64,000 nucleotides of DNA from Actinomadura madurae. Lineage in GTDB: Bacteria > Actinomycetota > Actinomycetes > Streptosporangiales > Streptosporangiaceae. The notes beneath the pieces were generated by a model, which made no database searches, was not told the origin of the DNA, and saw only the letters and a program-made list of their open reading frames with translations. Numbering within the stretch: position 1 is the first letter of the stretch; each line of letters opens with the position of its first letter. Position numbers and translations under genes: made by a program. This document shows positions 43,125-53,640 of the stretch, in pieces. The DNA lies in NCBI RefSeq assembly GCF_900115095.1, contig NZ_FOVH01000001.1, positions 620,001 to 684,000 on the forward strand. The letters are read 5' to 3'.

Positions 43125-44830
43125 CCGCGGCGGCCGCGGCGGCGGCGCTCACCGCCCTGCTGGGCATGACCGCCGTCCTCGGCGCGCACGCCCGCCGCTC
43201 GGCCTGCGCCACGTCCGACCTGCGGGTCGCCTCGCGGGGCGTCAGCCCCTGGTGGAACGCCTCCGCGGTCGGCGGCGAGTACATCTCCGCCGCCGCGTTC
43301 CTCGGCACCGCGGGGCTGGTGCTCGCCTACGGGGCCGACATGCTGTGGCTCCCGGTCGCGGCGACCGCCGGGTACGTCCTGCTCCTGGCGTTCGTGACGG
43401 CGCCGCTGCGCCGGTCCGGCGCCTACACCGTCTCCGACTTCGCCGAATGGCGGCTCGGCTCCCCGGCCGTGCGGCGCATCGTCACCTGCTGCGTCTGCTG
43501 CATCGGCTGGTTCTACCTCCTGCCGCAGTTCCAGGGGGCGGGCGTCACCCTGCGCGTGCTGACCGGCGCCCCGGTCTGGGTCGGCTGGGCCGTCGTGGTC
43601 GCGGTCACGTTCCTGCTCGTCGGCTCCGGCGGCGGGATGCGGAGCATCACCTCCGTCCAGGCCGTCCAGTTCTGGGTGAAGCTGGCCGCCGTGGCGGTGT
43701 CCGCGGCGGCGCTGCTCGGCGCCTGGCACCTGCACGGCGCCCCCACCCCCCTCGGCGACGGCCCGCCGCGGTTCGACCGGACGACGCGCGTCCACGTGCG
43801 CACCGACGTCGCGGTGACCGTCCCCGTGCCGGTCACCGTCACCGCGCGGGGCAGGCTGGACGGCCTCCGCCGCCATGGCGAGCCCGTGACCCTCACCGAG
43901 GGCCGGCACACCATCGGCAGGGAGACCGAGGTGGTCTTTCCCGAGGGCGCGGCCGTGCCCCATGCCGAACGCCTGCCCCTGCAAGCCGACGACGCGTGGG
44001 CGACGCCGTTCGGCCGCGACGAGGACCACGAGCTGTTCGGCACCTACTCGGCGCTCCTCGGCGTCCTTCTCGGCACCATGGGGCTGCCCCACATCCTGAT
44101 GCGCTTCTACACCAACGGCTGCGGGAGCGCCGCGCGCCGCACGGCCGCCCTCATCCCGGTCCTCCTCGCGCTGTTCTACGTCTTCCCCACCGTCTACGCG
44201 GCACTGGGACGCGTCTACGCGCCCGAGCTGCTGATGACCGGCGACACCGACGCGACCGTCCTGCTCCTCCCGCAGCGGATGACGCCCGGACCGGCCGGCG
44301 CCCTGCTCACCGGCCTCATCACGGCCGGCGCCTTCGCCGCGTTCATCTCCACGTCCTGCGGGCTCGCCGTCGCCATCGCCGGGACGATCGCGCAGGGCGT
44401 CCGCCGCGGCGGGATCACCGCCTTCCGCGCCGGCGTCGTCCTCGCGCTCGGCGCACCGCTCGTCCTGCTGCCGAGGATCGGCCCGCAGAGCGCCGCCGGC
44501 CTCGTCACCACCGCGCTCTGCGTCTCGGCGTGCACGCTGTGCCCGCTGCTCGTCCTCGGCATCTGGTGGCGCGGCCTCACCGCCGCCGGGGCCGCCGCCG
44601 GACTCGTCCTCGGCGCCGGCGCCGCCGTCACCGCGGGCATCGTCCGCCTGCTGCACGGCGCCGGCACGGGCTGGACGGCGGCCCTCGTCACCGCGCCCGC
44701 CCTGATCGTCGTCCCGGCCGCCTTCACCGCCATGGTCGCGGTGTCCCTGCTGACCCGCCACCGCGTCCCCCGCGGCGCCGACCGCGCCCTGAGAAAGCTG
44801 CACCTCCCCGAGGACGCGCCCGCGCACTGA
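43121..44830 (+). CDS. Sodium:solute symporter (acetate/ActP-like)
   Basis: A 569-residue SSS-family transporter with about 13 helices. RSITSVQAVQFWVK and TMGLPHILMRFYTN are characteristic of the ActP/cation acetate group. Between helices it carries a roughly 90-residue hydrophilic insertion (about 220-310) with DRTTRVHVRTD and HTIGRETEVVF, found in actinobacterial relatives. The GTG overlaps the previous stop (GTGA). The substrate (acetate or another monocarboxylate) is inferred. Confidence 0.88.
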   Translation: MTAAAAAAALTALLGMTAVLGAHARRSACATSDLRVASRGVSPWWNASAVGGEYISAAAFLGTAGLVLAYGADMLWLPVAATAGYVLLLAFVTAPLRRSGAYTVSDFAEWRLGSPAVRRIVTCCVCCIGWFYLLPQFQGAGVTLRVLTGAPVWVGWAVVVAVTFLLVGSGGGMRSITSVQAVQFWVKLAAVAVSAAALLGAWHLHGAPTPLGDGPPRFDRTTRVHVRTDVAVTVPVPVTVTARGRLDGLRRHGEPVTLTEGRHTIGRETEVVFPEGAAVPHAERLPLQADDAWATPFGRDEDHELFGTYSALLGVLLGTMGLPHILMRFYTNGCGSAARRTAALIPVLLALFYVFPTVYAALGRVYAPELLMTGDTDATVLLLPQRMTPGPAGALLTGLITAGAFAAFISTSCGLAVAIAGTIAQGVRRGGITAFRAGVVLALGAPLVLLPRIGPQSAAGLVTTALCVSACTLCPLLVLGIWWRGLTAAGAAAGLVLGAGAAVTAGIVRLLHGAGTGWTAALVTAPALIVVPAAFTAMVAVSLLTRHRVPRGADRALRKLHLPEDAPAH

Positions 44831-45154
44831 AGCACGGCGGCCGCTCGTCCCCCCGAACCGACCGCTCACCGCGTGACTACGCTACGCATGTCTATGACTA
44901 CGCACCGTTTACCGAGCCTTGTGCTTCCCAGGGGTCCAACCGTGGCATCACACCTCTAGTGTTCTCAATGACACACCGCTCCGGAGGGGCGGGCGGCCCC
45001 CGGCCGCGAACCCTCCCGCAAGAGCAAATCCGGAGATCCGGTTCACCCGGATCGTGAGTCGCGGGATCCCGTACCGGGGGGGTGGGATCCGGCGGCCTGT
45101 GGCTCGGGCGTCGCTGAACAGTCGGGGGGTTGTCCAGCGGCGCCCGAGCTCGTA

Positions 45155-45341
45155 TTTATTGCTTTTTTCTCCTCCTTCGGGCGCTGGGCGCCCTCCATCG
45201 TCGATAAAAGCGGGCGATCGCTGGCATCGCTCCGGCTCGCCTTGCGGCTCGCTGCGCGATCAGTTTCTTGCTTCGCTCGAAACTGCCTTCGGACGCGATC
45301 GCGGCCCCAAGGTTGTCGCGTGGTTGCGGTGGGGGCTGGGG
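45155..45341 (+). repeat. Dispersed intergenic repeat, copy B
   Basis: Direct-strand copy that matches the reverse complement of 10754-10936 over about 180 bases. It starts with a TTTATTGC/T-rich stretch and ends GTCGCGTGGTTGCGG. The copies have drifted at many positions. Confidence 0.75.
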
Positions 45342-45387
45342 GCGGTGCAGTAGTGGGTGCTGGTGGTTCCGCGGGTGCGGGTTATCC

Positions 45388-45500
45388 GATCGCTTCGGCT
45401 CGCCTTGCGGCTCGCTGCGCGATCGGGTCTCGCTTTGCTCGCCCCTGGCTTCGGGCGCGATCGCAACCTCTGAGGTTGTTGAGTGGGCGCGGTCGGCGTG
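45388..45500 (+). repeat. Dispersed intergenic repeat, copy C (diverged)
   Basis: Keeps GATCGCTTCGGCTCGCC, GCGGCTCGCTGCGCGATC and CTTCGGGCGCGATCGC in the order of copies A and B but is about 30 percent changed in between. A further fragment, CTCGCCCCTTGCGGCT, is near 45530. Confidence 0.6.
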
Positions 45501-45613
45501 GCGGGGGGCGGGGTGGTCCGGATCGCTTGGCTCGCCCCTTGCGGCTAGACCAGGGGACCGGGGGCTCAAGGTTGGCGCTCTGGCCCTGGCACTTGTGCCC
45601 CGGGCCTGGTGGG

Positions 45614-46462
45614 TCAGGTGTCGCGTAGGTGTTTCAGGGTTTTTATGTCTTTCGCGTGGGGGGCGGGGGCTCGGCCTGGGGTTTCGATGAGGAAGGGGAG
45701 GCCTGCCGCGGCGGGGTGGCGGAAGAGGTCGGCGAAAGGCGGTTCGCCTATCTGGCCGGCGCCGATGTTCTCGTGGCGGTCCCGGCCGGAGGCGCAGGGG
45801 TCCTTGCTGTCGTTGGCGTGGATCAGTTTGAGGCGGCCCTCGCCCACGGTGGCCACAAGGGCGTCGAGGGTGTCCTTGACGCCGCCGGGGGCGGCCAGGT
45901 CGTGGCCCGCGGCGAAGGCGTGGCAGGCGTCGAAGCAGACGCCCAGCTTCGGGTGGTGTTCGAGCTTCTCGAAGAAGGGGCCGAGGTCCTGGACCTTGGC
46001 GCAGAGCATGTTGTTCTGGCCCGCCATGGGCTCCAGGAGGAGGTCGGGGCCGTCCTCGGGGATCTCTTCGAGGAGGGGGAGGACGTGCTCGTGGATCTGC
46101 GCCATGGCCGCGTCGTAGGTCTGGGTCACCGCGGAACCGGTGTGGACGACGACGCCGCGGGCGCCGATGGCGCGGCCCCGGGTGAGGGAATGGCGGACCG
46201 TGGCGAGGGACTTGGCCAGCGTCTCGGGCGTGGGGGAGCCGAAGTTCACCAGGTACGGGGCGTGGACGTAGACGGGGACGTCCTGCTCCAGGAGCTTCGC
46301 GTCCTCGGCGGGCTTGCCCTCGGGGAGGGCCCAGCCGCGCGGGTTGGCGACGAAGACCTGGATCGCCTCGGCGCCGATCTCGGCGGCGTACTTCAGGCCG
46401 CCGGTGGCGAGGCCGCCGGCCACGGGAACGTGCGCCCCGACGGGGCTCTTCGGTGAGGTCAT
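45614..46462 (-). CDS. nfo: Endonuclease IV
   Basis: A 282-residue AP endonuclease that cuts 5' to abasic sites with a trinuclear zinc centre. Motifs: GAHVP at the start, HAPYLVN, VVVHTGS, LLLEPMAG, GVCFDACHAFAAG, and HANDSKDP with DRHENIG, all zinc ligands of the family. An upstream TAGGCT box 9 bases before the ATG suggests a near-leaderless mRNA. It lies 20 bases downstream of the PASTA kinase gene on the same strand. Confidence 0.93.
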   Translation of the reverse strand: MTSPKSPVGAHVPVAGGLATGGLKYAAEIGAEAIQVFVANPRGWALPEGKPAEDAKLLEQDVPVYVHAPYLVNFGSPTPETLAKSLATVRHSLTRGRAIGARGVVVHTGSAVTQTYDAAMAQIHEHVLPLLEEIPEDGPDLLLEPMAGQNNMLCAKVQDLGPFFEKLEHHPKLGVCFDACHAFAAGHDLAAPGGVKDTLDALVATVGEGRLKLIHANDSKDPCASGRDRHENIGAGQIGEPPFADLFRHPAAAGLPFLIETPGRAPAPHAKDIKTLKHLRDT

Positions 46463-46482
46463 GGCCGGTTCAGCCTAGCCGG

Positions 46483-48396
46483 TCACGGGCCCCGGAAGAT
46501 CGTGACGGTTGAGCCGCGCGGGGCCTCGCCGCTGTTCGGGGACTGGAACCGGACCCTGTCGCCGCCGAAGCCCGCCACGTTGACCCGGAAGCCGGAGTCC
46601 TCCAGGGCGCGCCTCGCGTCGTCCACGCTGCGGCCGGTCATGTCCGGGACGGGGACCTTCTTCTCTTCGCCGTCGTCGCAGCCGAACTGGAAGGGGCCCG
46701 CGTCGACGATGCAGTCGCGCTTGTTGACGACGATGGTGACGTCGTCGCCGCGGGAGACGCCGGTCCCCTCGCCGGGGGCCTGCTCGATCACCGTGTTCGG
46801 CTCCTTGCCGTCCACCTGCCTCTTCTTGACGGTGACGTCCAGGCCCATCGAGCGCAGCTGGTTGGCGGCGGCGTCGCCGTTCTCGCCGACGAGGTCGGGC
46901 ATCGACATCCCGCTGGAGATGACGACGGCGACCGGGTCGTCGGGGGAGCGCTTCTCGCCGGCGTCGGGGTCGGTGCCGATGACCCTGTCCTTGGCGACCG
47001 TCTGCGAGGGGCTGTTGCTCGTCCGGCCGACCTTGAAGCCCTTGTCCTCCAGGGTCTGCGTGGCCTCCGGGAGGGTCTTGCCCCGGACGTCGGGCACCTC
47101 GATCGGCGTGATGCCCTTCGAGGGCGTCAGCGTGACCGGCTCGCCCTTGGCGATGCGGGAGCCCGCGGGCGGGTCGGACTTGGCGACGCCGCCCTTGTGG
47201 ATGCGGTCGTCGTAGACCGCCTTGGCGGTCCGCACCTCCAGGCCGGAGGACTCCAGCTGGTCGCGGGCGTCGGCGAGCTTCATCCCGATGATCGACGACG
47301 GGACGTGCTCGTACTGGCCGGACGTCTGGTACCAGACCGCCCAGCCGAGGATCACCGCGGCGAGCGTGCCGATGGCGACCAGGACGTACCGGCCGGTCAG
47401 CACCCCGATGGCGCGGTCGGTGCGGGTGCGCCGGGGTGTCTCGGCCGGCATCGTGGTCGCGTCGAGGACGGCGGTGCGCCCCTGGGGCGGCGCCTCGAAC
47501 ACGCTGGTGGGGTTGCGCGAGGCCTCCTCGACGCGGCGGTCGAAGTCGCGGGGCAGGCCGCCGAACACCTCGGCGACCTCGGCGTGGTACTGGTTCGCGT
47601 CGTGCGGGCGGCGCGCCGGGTCGTGGCTCGTCGCGTCGGTGACCAGGGCGTCCACCTGCGGGGGCAGGGCCGGGACGACGCTGGACGGCGGCGGGACGGT
47701 CTCGTTCACGTGCTTGTAGGCGACGGCGAGCGGCGTGTCGCCCTGGTGGGGGAGGTGCCCGGTGATCAGCTCGAACAGCATGATCCCGGCCGCGTACACG
47801 TCGGAGCGGACGTCGGCGTTGCCCGCCAGCACCTGCTCGGGGGCCAGGTAGCCGACCGTACCGATGATCATGCCGGTCTTGGTCATCTTGCTCGCGGTCT
47901 CGGCCCGGGCGAGGCCGAAGTCGGCGACCTTGACCTGGCCGTCCTCGGTGATCAGCACGTTCTCCGGCTTGACGTCGCGGTGCACGAGCCCGGCGCGGTG
48001 CGCGGCGCCGAGGGCGGCCAGCACCGGCATCATGATCTCCAGCGCGGCGCGCGGCCCGAGCCGGCCGAGCGAGTTCAGCGCGTCGCGGAGCGTGTGGCCC
48101 GGGACGTACTCCATGACCAGGAAGGTGTGCTCGCCGTCGGTGCGCTGGTCGTAGACCGCGACGACGTTCGGGTGGGACAGCGCCGCGGCGGCCTTGGCCT
48201 CGCCGATGAAGCGGGCGACGAAGTCCTCGTCGGAGGCGAGCCCGGCGTGCATCACCTTGATCGCGACGACCCGGTCGAGCCGGATGTCGCGGGCCACGTA
48301 GACCGTGGCCATGCCGCCGCGCGCGATGCGGGACTCAATGCGGTAGCGCCCGTCGAGCACGCGCCCGACGAGTGGATCGGCAACCGTCGCGTCCAT
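46483..48396 (-). CDS. pknL: Ser/Thr protein kinase with four PASTA domains (PknL-like)
   Basis: A 637-residue membrane kinase. The cytoplasmic kinase domain has ARGGMATV (Gly loop), K47, HRDVKPEN with D141, and DFG at 159-161; the activation loop has MTKTGMI. One helix (about 338-357) leads to four extracellular PASTA domains (about 365-637), which sense peptidoglycan or muropeptides. The last two domains are separated by a Cys-containing linker (RDCIVDAGPFQFGCDDG). Location near aroF and the Rv2175c-like gene matches PknL of M. tuberculosis, whose known substrate is Rv2175c. TAAACT lies just before the ATG. Confidence 0.93.
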   Translation of the reverse strand: MDATVADPLVGRVLDGRYRIESRIARGGMATVYVARDIRLDRVVAIKVMHAGLASDEDFVARFIGEAKAAAALSHPNVVAVYDQRTDGEHTFLVMEYVPGHTLRDALNSLGRLGPRAALEIMMPVLAALGAAHRAGLVHRDVKPENVLITEDGQVKVADFGLARAETASKMTKTGMIIGTVGYLAPEQVLAGNADVRSDVYAAGIMLFELITGHLPHQGDTPLAVAYKHVNETVPPPSSVVPALPPQVDALVTDATSHDPARRPHDANQYHAEVAEVFGGLPRDFDRRVEEASRNPTSVFEAPPQGRTAVLDATTMPAETPRRTRTDRAIGVLTGRYVLVAIGTLAAVILGWAVWYQTSGQYEHVPSSIIGMKLADARDQLESSGLEVRTAKAVYDDRIHKGGVAKSDPPAGSRIAKGEPVTLTPSKGITPIEVPDVRGKTLPEATQTLEDKGFKVGRTSNSPSQTVAKDRVIGTDPDAGEKRSPDDPVAVVISSGMSMPDLVGENGDAAANQLRSMGLDVTVKKRQVDGKEPNTVIEQAPGEGTGVSRGDDVTIVVNKRDCIVDAGPFQFGCDDGEEKKVPVPDMTGRSVDDARRALEDSGFRVNVAGFGGDRVRFQSPNSGEAPRGSTVTIFRGP

Positions 48397-48432
48397 CGGT
48401 GCGAGTTTACGGCCGAACCGGCGAGGTTCTCA

Positions 48433-49401
48433 TCACTCGCGAGTATGAGCATCGATGAGCCCCGGGGGGGATTTCGCCGGGACGGCCGGTTCCGGAGTGA
48501 CGGGCGGGACGCGGCGGCGGAGGGAGCGGGTGCTGCGGGAGACGCCCACGCCCGCGAGGCACAGGACGCCTCCGGCCAGCGTGATCAGGCCGGGGACCTC
48601 GCCGAGGAACAGCCACGACATCGCGACGACGAGGGCGGGGGCGGCGTAGGTGGTGGCCCCCATCTTCCCCGCGGACGTGCGGGCCAGCGCGTATCCCCAG
48701 GTCGTGAACGCGATCGCGGTCGGGAAGACGCCCAGGTAGACCATGTTGAGGGTGGCGCCGGCCGGGGCGCGCGCGGCCTCGGAGACCAGCTGCCCGGAGA
48801 ACGGCAGGCAGGCCAGCGCGCCGATCGCGCACGCGAACGCGGTGAACTGCAGCGCCGAGGCGTGCCGCAGCGCGGGCTTCTGGCTCACGACGCCCGCCGC
48901 GTAGGTGACGGCCGCGAACAGGCACAGCAGTACCCCGCCGACGGAGGCGCGTCCCTCGCCGGACATCGACAGCCCGACCACGGCGGCGCCGGCGAAGGAG
49001 ACGGCCATGCCGGCCAGCAGCCGGGGAGGAAGGCCCTCCTTCAGCAGCCAGCCGCCGAGGAGCGCGATGAGGATAGGCCCGATGTTGACGACGAGGGCGG
49101 CGGTCCCCGCGTCCACCAGCTGCTCGCCCCAGTTCAGGGCGACCATGTAGGCGCCGAACCACAGGACGCCCGCCGTGACGATGCCGGGCCAGGCGCCCCT
49201 GGGCGGCAGTCCCTCGCGCCGGACGAGCAGGAGCGCGCCGAGCACGACCGTCCCGGAGAGGAGCCGGCCGAGGGCGAGGCCGCCCGGGCTGTACTCGGCG
49301 CCGGCGCTGCGGATCGCGACGAAGGCCGACGCCCAGAACACCACCGTGATCGTGGCGGCCGCCATGGCGCGCTTGTCGACGCGTCCGCTGTCCTGCTGCA
49401 T
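48433..49401 (-). CDS. EamA/DMT-superfamily exporter
   Basis: A 322-residue ten-helix transporter with two EamA repeats (VVFWASAFVAIRSAG near the start, TTWGYALARTSAGKMGATTY in the second repeat). ATG 49401 has AAAGGTG upstream; the GTG three codons earlier (49410) lacks one. It is transcribed in the direction of the PASTA kinase gene. Substrate unknown. Confidence 0.86.
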   Translation of the reverse strand: MQQDSGRVDKRAMAAATITVVFWASAFVAIRSAGAEYSPGGLALGRLLSGTVVLGALLLVRREGLPPRGAWPGIVTAGVLWFGAYMVALNWGEQLVDAGTAALVVNIGPILIALLGGWLLKEGLPPRLLAGMAVSFAGAAVVGLSMSGEGRASVGGVLLCLFAAVTYAAGVVSQKPALRHASALQFTAFACAIGALACLPFSGQLVSEAARAPAGATLNMVYLGVFPTAIAFTTWGYALARTSAGKMGATTYAAPALVVAMSWLFLGEVPGLITLAGGVLCLAGVGVSRSTRSLRRRVPPVTPEPAVPAKSPPGLIDAHTRE

Positions 49402-49547
49402 GTCTCGCACCTTTAGGTTCGGGTCGTTTCCATGAACACCGAAGCGACCTGCCGGGTTGCGGCAGGGCCGTCGGTGGACCGGCCCAGTCTCACGGCACGG
49501 AGTGTTCAGGTCCAGCGAATACTTCTACAGGGGAACCTTTAGCGTCG

Positions 49548-50526
<979 letters not shown>

Positions 50527-50530
<4 letters not shown>

Positions 50531-51654
50531 GCGGTCACCTCGGGGGAGAAGCGGTCGGGGGCGAACGGCCCGGCGAGCTCGGGGACGGGCCGGTCCAGCA
50601 GCATCGCGGACAGGATGTCGGCGCTCACCGGGGTGAGCAGGACGCCGTTGCGGAAGTGCCCCGTCCCCACGAAGAGGCCGGGCAGCGCGGTCGGGCCCAT
50701 CACGGGCGCGTTGTCGGGGGAGCCGGGGCGCAGCCCGGCCGAGACCTCGGCGAACTCCAGCTCGGTGACGCCGGGCAGCAGCTCGCGGGCGTCCCGCAAC
50801 AGCTCCCAGAGCCCGCCGGCGGTGACGCGGGTGTCGAAGCCCAGCTCCTCCTGCGTCGCGCCGAGGACGACCTCGCCGTCGGCGCGCGGGACGAGGTACA
50901 CCGACGAGCCCTTCACGAGCCCGCGGGTGGACCGGCGGAGGAAGGGCGTGCGGCCGCGGAGCCGGATCACCTGCCCCTTCACCGGGCGGACGGGTGGAAC
51001 GGTCCCGGGGGGCAGGCCGTCGAGGCCGTCCGACCACGGGCCGGCGGCCAGCAGCACCCGGTCCGCGCGGAGGACCGTTCCGTCGTCCAGCCGCACCCCG
51101 GTCGCCGCGTCGCGCTCGGTCACGACCCCGGTCGCCCGCCGGCGGACGAGCCGGACGCCCAGTCGCTCGCCCGCGGCCAGCAGCGCCGGGGTGAGGCGGC
51201 GCGGGTCGATCGAGCCGTCTTCGGGGGCGAGCAGCCCGCCGCGCACGCCGGGCGCGAGCATCGGCTCGGCCCGCCGGCACTCCCGGCCGGACAGGGTCTC
51301 GACGGGGATCCCGAGGCTCTCCTGGAAGCGCCGCAGGTCGTCGAGGTAGGCCAGGTCGTCGGGGCCGAACGCGACCTCGATGATCCCGTCGGTGCGGTAG
51401 CCGGTCTCCAGGCCCGTCTGCTCCTCCAGCTCGGCGACGAACGCGCCGTACCGGTCGCGGGACGCGAGGCCGAGGCGCAGTAGCGGCTCCTCGCCGTAGG
51501 TCAGCTCGCTGACCGGGGTGAGCATGCCGGCGGCCACGGACGAGGCGCCTCCGGCGGGCTCGGGGTCGACCAGGGTGACGGCGGCGCCGCCGGCGGCGGC
51601 CCGCCAGGCCGTGGCGAGACCGATGACCCCGGCGCCGATGATGACGATCTGCAT
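50527..51654 (-). CDS. thiO: Glycine oxidase
   Basis: A 375-residue FAD enzyme that oxidises glycine to dehydroglycine for thiazole formation. The N-terminal VIIGAGVIGLATAWRAA is the FAD loop; ETGYRTDGIIEVAF and GTGHFRNGVLLTPVSA are conserved. ATG 51654 has AAGGGAG 7 bases upstream, within the riboswitch. First gene of the thi operon. Confidence 0.95.
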
Positions 51655-51750
51655 GCGCGCTCCCTTCGCCGGCATGATCCGGATCAGGTCTGGCGGTCGG
51701 CGGCCCGTTCAGCCGCCCTCTCAGCCCGGTCGTACCGGACTCCCGCGCTC
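51655..51750 (-). promoter_or_regulatory. TPP riboswitch
   Basis: The leader contains the conserved cores GGGCTGAGA and ACCTGATCCGGATCATGCC, with GGAGTCC at its 5' side and GGCGAAGGGAG at its 3' side. Complementary GCGCG/CGCGC ends can close P1 right at the thiO start codon. The ribosome site (AAGGGAG) is in the 3' conserved arm, so thiamine pyrophosphate should block translation of thiO. Confidence 0.93.
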
Positions 51751-51849
51751 TGTGCTCTTTGTCCGCCTCCTACCTTACGACCTTGTCGCCGTGCGCCTTC
51801 GCCTGGACAGGTGTCCACCCGGAATCCGGCGCCGGTTAGGGTTGCCTTC

Positions 51850-53067
51850 ATGCAGAGGGTCATCGTCGTGGGTGGCGGGCTTGCCGGCGTGCGCGCCGTG
51901 GAGGCCATGAGGAGCAGGGGGTACGAGGGCGCGCTCACGCTCGTCTCGGCGGAGCGGCACCGTCCCTACGACCGGCCGCCGCTGTCGAAGGCCGTCCTCG
52001 CGGGCGACTCCGACGACACGACGGTCGACGCCGACTGGGACGCGCTGCGCTGCGAGCTGCTGCTCGGCGAGAGCGCCACCGGCCTGCGGCTGGACGCGCC
52101 CGGACGCGGCGGCGTCGTCGCGTCCACGGCGGGCGACCTGCCCTTCGACGGCCTGGTGATCGCGACCGGGGCGGCCCCGATCACGCTGCCGGGCGACGGC
52201 CGCCAGCACGTCCTGCGCACCATCGAGGACGCCCGCGACCTGCGGGCCCGGCTCGTCCCCGGCGCCCGGATCGTGATCGTCGGGGCGGGCTGGATCGGGG
52301 CGGAGGTCGCCACGACCGCGGCGAAGAAGGGCTGCTGGGTCACGGTCGTCGAAGCGGCCGACACCCCGCTCGCCAACGCCATCGGGCCCGAGGTCGGCGC
52401 GCTGACCGCCCCCTGGTACGCCGAGGCCGGCGTCGAGCTGCGCACCGGCGTCAAGGTCGCGGAGGTCCGGGAGGGCGGGCTCGCCCTCGCCGGCGGCGGC
52501 CGGATCGACGCGGACGAGGTGGTCGTCGGCGTCGGCGTCCGGCCCGTCCTGGACTGGCTGGAGGGCTCCGGCCTGCTGCTGGAGCGCGGCGTGGTCACCG
52601 ACGGCTCGTTCCGCGCCTGCACGGGCGAGGAGGACCCCGGCTCCCCGCGCCCGGACGTCGTGGCCGCCGGCGACTGCGCGGCCTGGTGGTCGCGGCGGTA
52701 CGGGCGGCGGCTCCTCGTCGAGCACTGGGACACCGCCCTCAACGCCCCCGACGTGGCCGCCGCGGCCCTCCTCGGCCAGGACGCCGTCTACGACGCCGCC
52801 CCGTACTTCTGGTCGGAGCAGTTCGGCCGGATGGTCCAGTACGCGGGCAGCCACGCCGTGTCCGAGCGGCTCGTCCACCGCGGCGACCCGGCCGGACCGA
52901 AATGGGCCGTGGCGTGGCTGACCGGCGACCGCCTCGACGCGATCCTCACCGTCGGCAGGCCCCGCGACCTGGTGCAGGCGAGGCGCGTGATCGCCGCCGG
53001 GACGCCGGTGGATCCGGAGGCGATCGCCGACCCGGACGTGCCCGTCAAGCAGGCCGTTCGCGGATAG
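51850..53067 (+). CDS. NAD(P)/FAD-dependent reductase (ferredoxin/rubredoxin reductase type)
   Basis: A 405-residue pyridine nucleotide-disulfide-type flavoprotein. The N-terminus VIVVGGGLAGVRAVEAMR binds FAD; YDRPPLSKAVL, IATGAAP, VIVGAGWIGAEVA (NAD(P) loop) and DVVAAGDCA are in order. Relatives reduce ferredoxins of P450 or oxygenase systems, but no such partner is encoded nearby. The ATG at 51850 has a TAGGGT element 8 bases before and no ribosome site. It is divergent from thiO. Confidence 0.87.
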   Translation: MQRVIVVGGGLAGVRAVEAMRSRGYEGALTLVSAERHRPYDRPPLSKAVLAGDSDDTTVDADWDALRCELLLGESATGLRLDAPGRGGVVASTAGDLPFDGLVIATGAAPITLPGDGRQHVLRTIEDARDLRARLVPGARIVIVGAGWIGAEVATTAAKKGCWVTVVEAADTPLANAIGPEVGALTAPWYAEAGVELRTGVKVAEVREGGLALAGGGRIDADEVVVGVGVRPVLDWLEGSGLLLERGVVTDGSFRACTGEEDPGSPRPDVVAAGDCAAWWSRRYGRRLLVEHWDTALNAPDVAAAALLGQDAVYDAAPYFWSEQFGRMVQYAGSHAVSERLVHRGDPAGPKWAVAWLTGDRLDAILTVGRPRDLVQARRVIAAGTPVDPEAIADPDVPVKQAVRG

Positions 53068-53136
53068 CGATCGGCGAGGGCACTTAACGGTTGTGCAGGG
53101 GGTTTGAGGCTTCCGAAGGCGTGGTAGCAAGGGGGC

Positions 53137-53520
53137 GTGACGCAGATGCACGCAACCGTTGACAGCGCACTCGACCCCCGGACCGACGCCCTCGCCGGCG
53201 AATGGCTCTCTCTGAAGGAGACCGCTGACCGTCTCGGGATCAAGCCCAACCGGATCAAGCAGCTCATCAGCGAGCACCGCCTGCTGGCCGTGCGCCGCGG
53301 CGGCGAGCCGATGGTGCCCGCCGCCTTCGTCAAGGACGGCCAGGTCGTCAAGGGACTTCCCGGCACCCTGACGCTGCTGTCGGACGCCGGCTTCGACGAC
53401 GTCGAGACGATCCGGTGGCTGTTCACCGCCGACGACACCCTGCCGGGGACTCCCGTCGAGGCGTTGACGGAGAACCGGGGTACCGAGGTCCGCCGCCGCG
53501 CCCAGGCGCTCGCCTTCTAG
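53137..53520 (+). CDS. Rv2175c-like winged-helix DNA-binding protein
   Basis: A 127-residue protein with an N-terminal helix-turn-helix (WLSLKETADRLGIKPNRIKQLISEHRLLAV) and a C-terminal helical domain (LPGTLTLLSDAGFDDVETIRWLFT). It matches M. tuberculosis Rv2175c, a DNA-binding protein that PknL phosphorylates at an N-terminal Thr; here the Thr residues near residues 2-7 could serve. Its probable kinase is encoded at 46483-48396. Start: GTG 53137 or ATG 53146. Confidence 0.88.
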   Translation: MTQMHATVDSALDPRTDALAGEWLSLKETADRLGIKPNRIKQLISEHRLLAVRRGGEPMVPAAFVKDGQVVKGLPGTLTLLSDAGFDDVETIRWLFTADDTLPGTPVEALTENRGTEVRRRAQALAF

Positions 53521-53640
53521 GCGGCCGCGGGCCGGGTCCGCCCGGCGGCAACGCACGTGACACCATCGCGGGGTCGCGCGCGCCGGCACCGTGCCGCCGC
53601 GCGGCCCCGCGACCGCATGCGAGAAAGGACGTCCGCCGCC

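Larger units (their letters stand above)
44831..45613. other. Gene-free interval with two repeat copies
   Basis: 783 bases between two convergent genes. Open frames are not credible: no ribosome sites, no families. The first 300 bases are less GC-rich and contain a small hairpin (GATCCGG/CCGGATC, 45035-45053); then come repeat copies B and C. No terminator with a T run was found. Confidence 0.65.

Noticed and set aside
44919..45353. Open frames across the repeat region at 44.9-45.7 kb
   Set aside because: They follow the dispersed repeats, lack ribosome sites, and substitutions between copies are not codon-biased.
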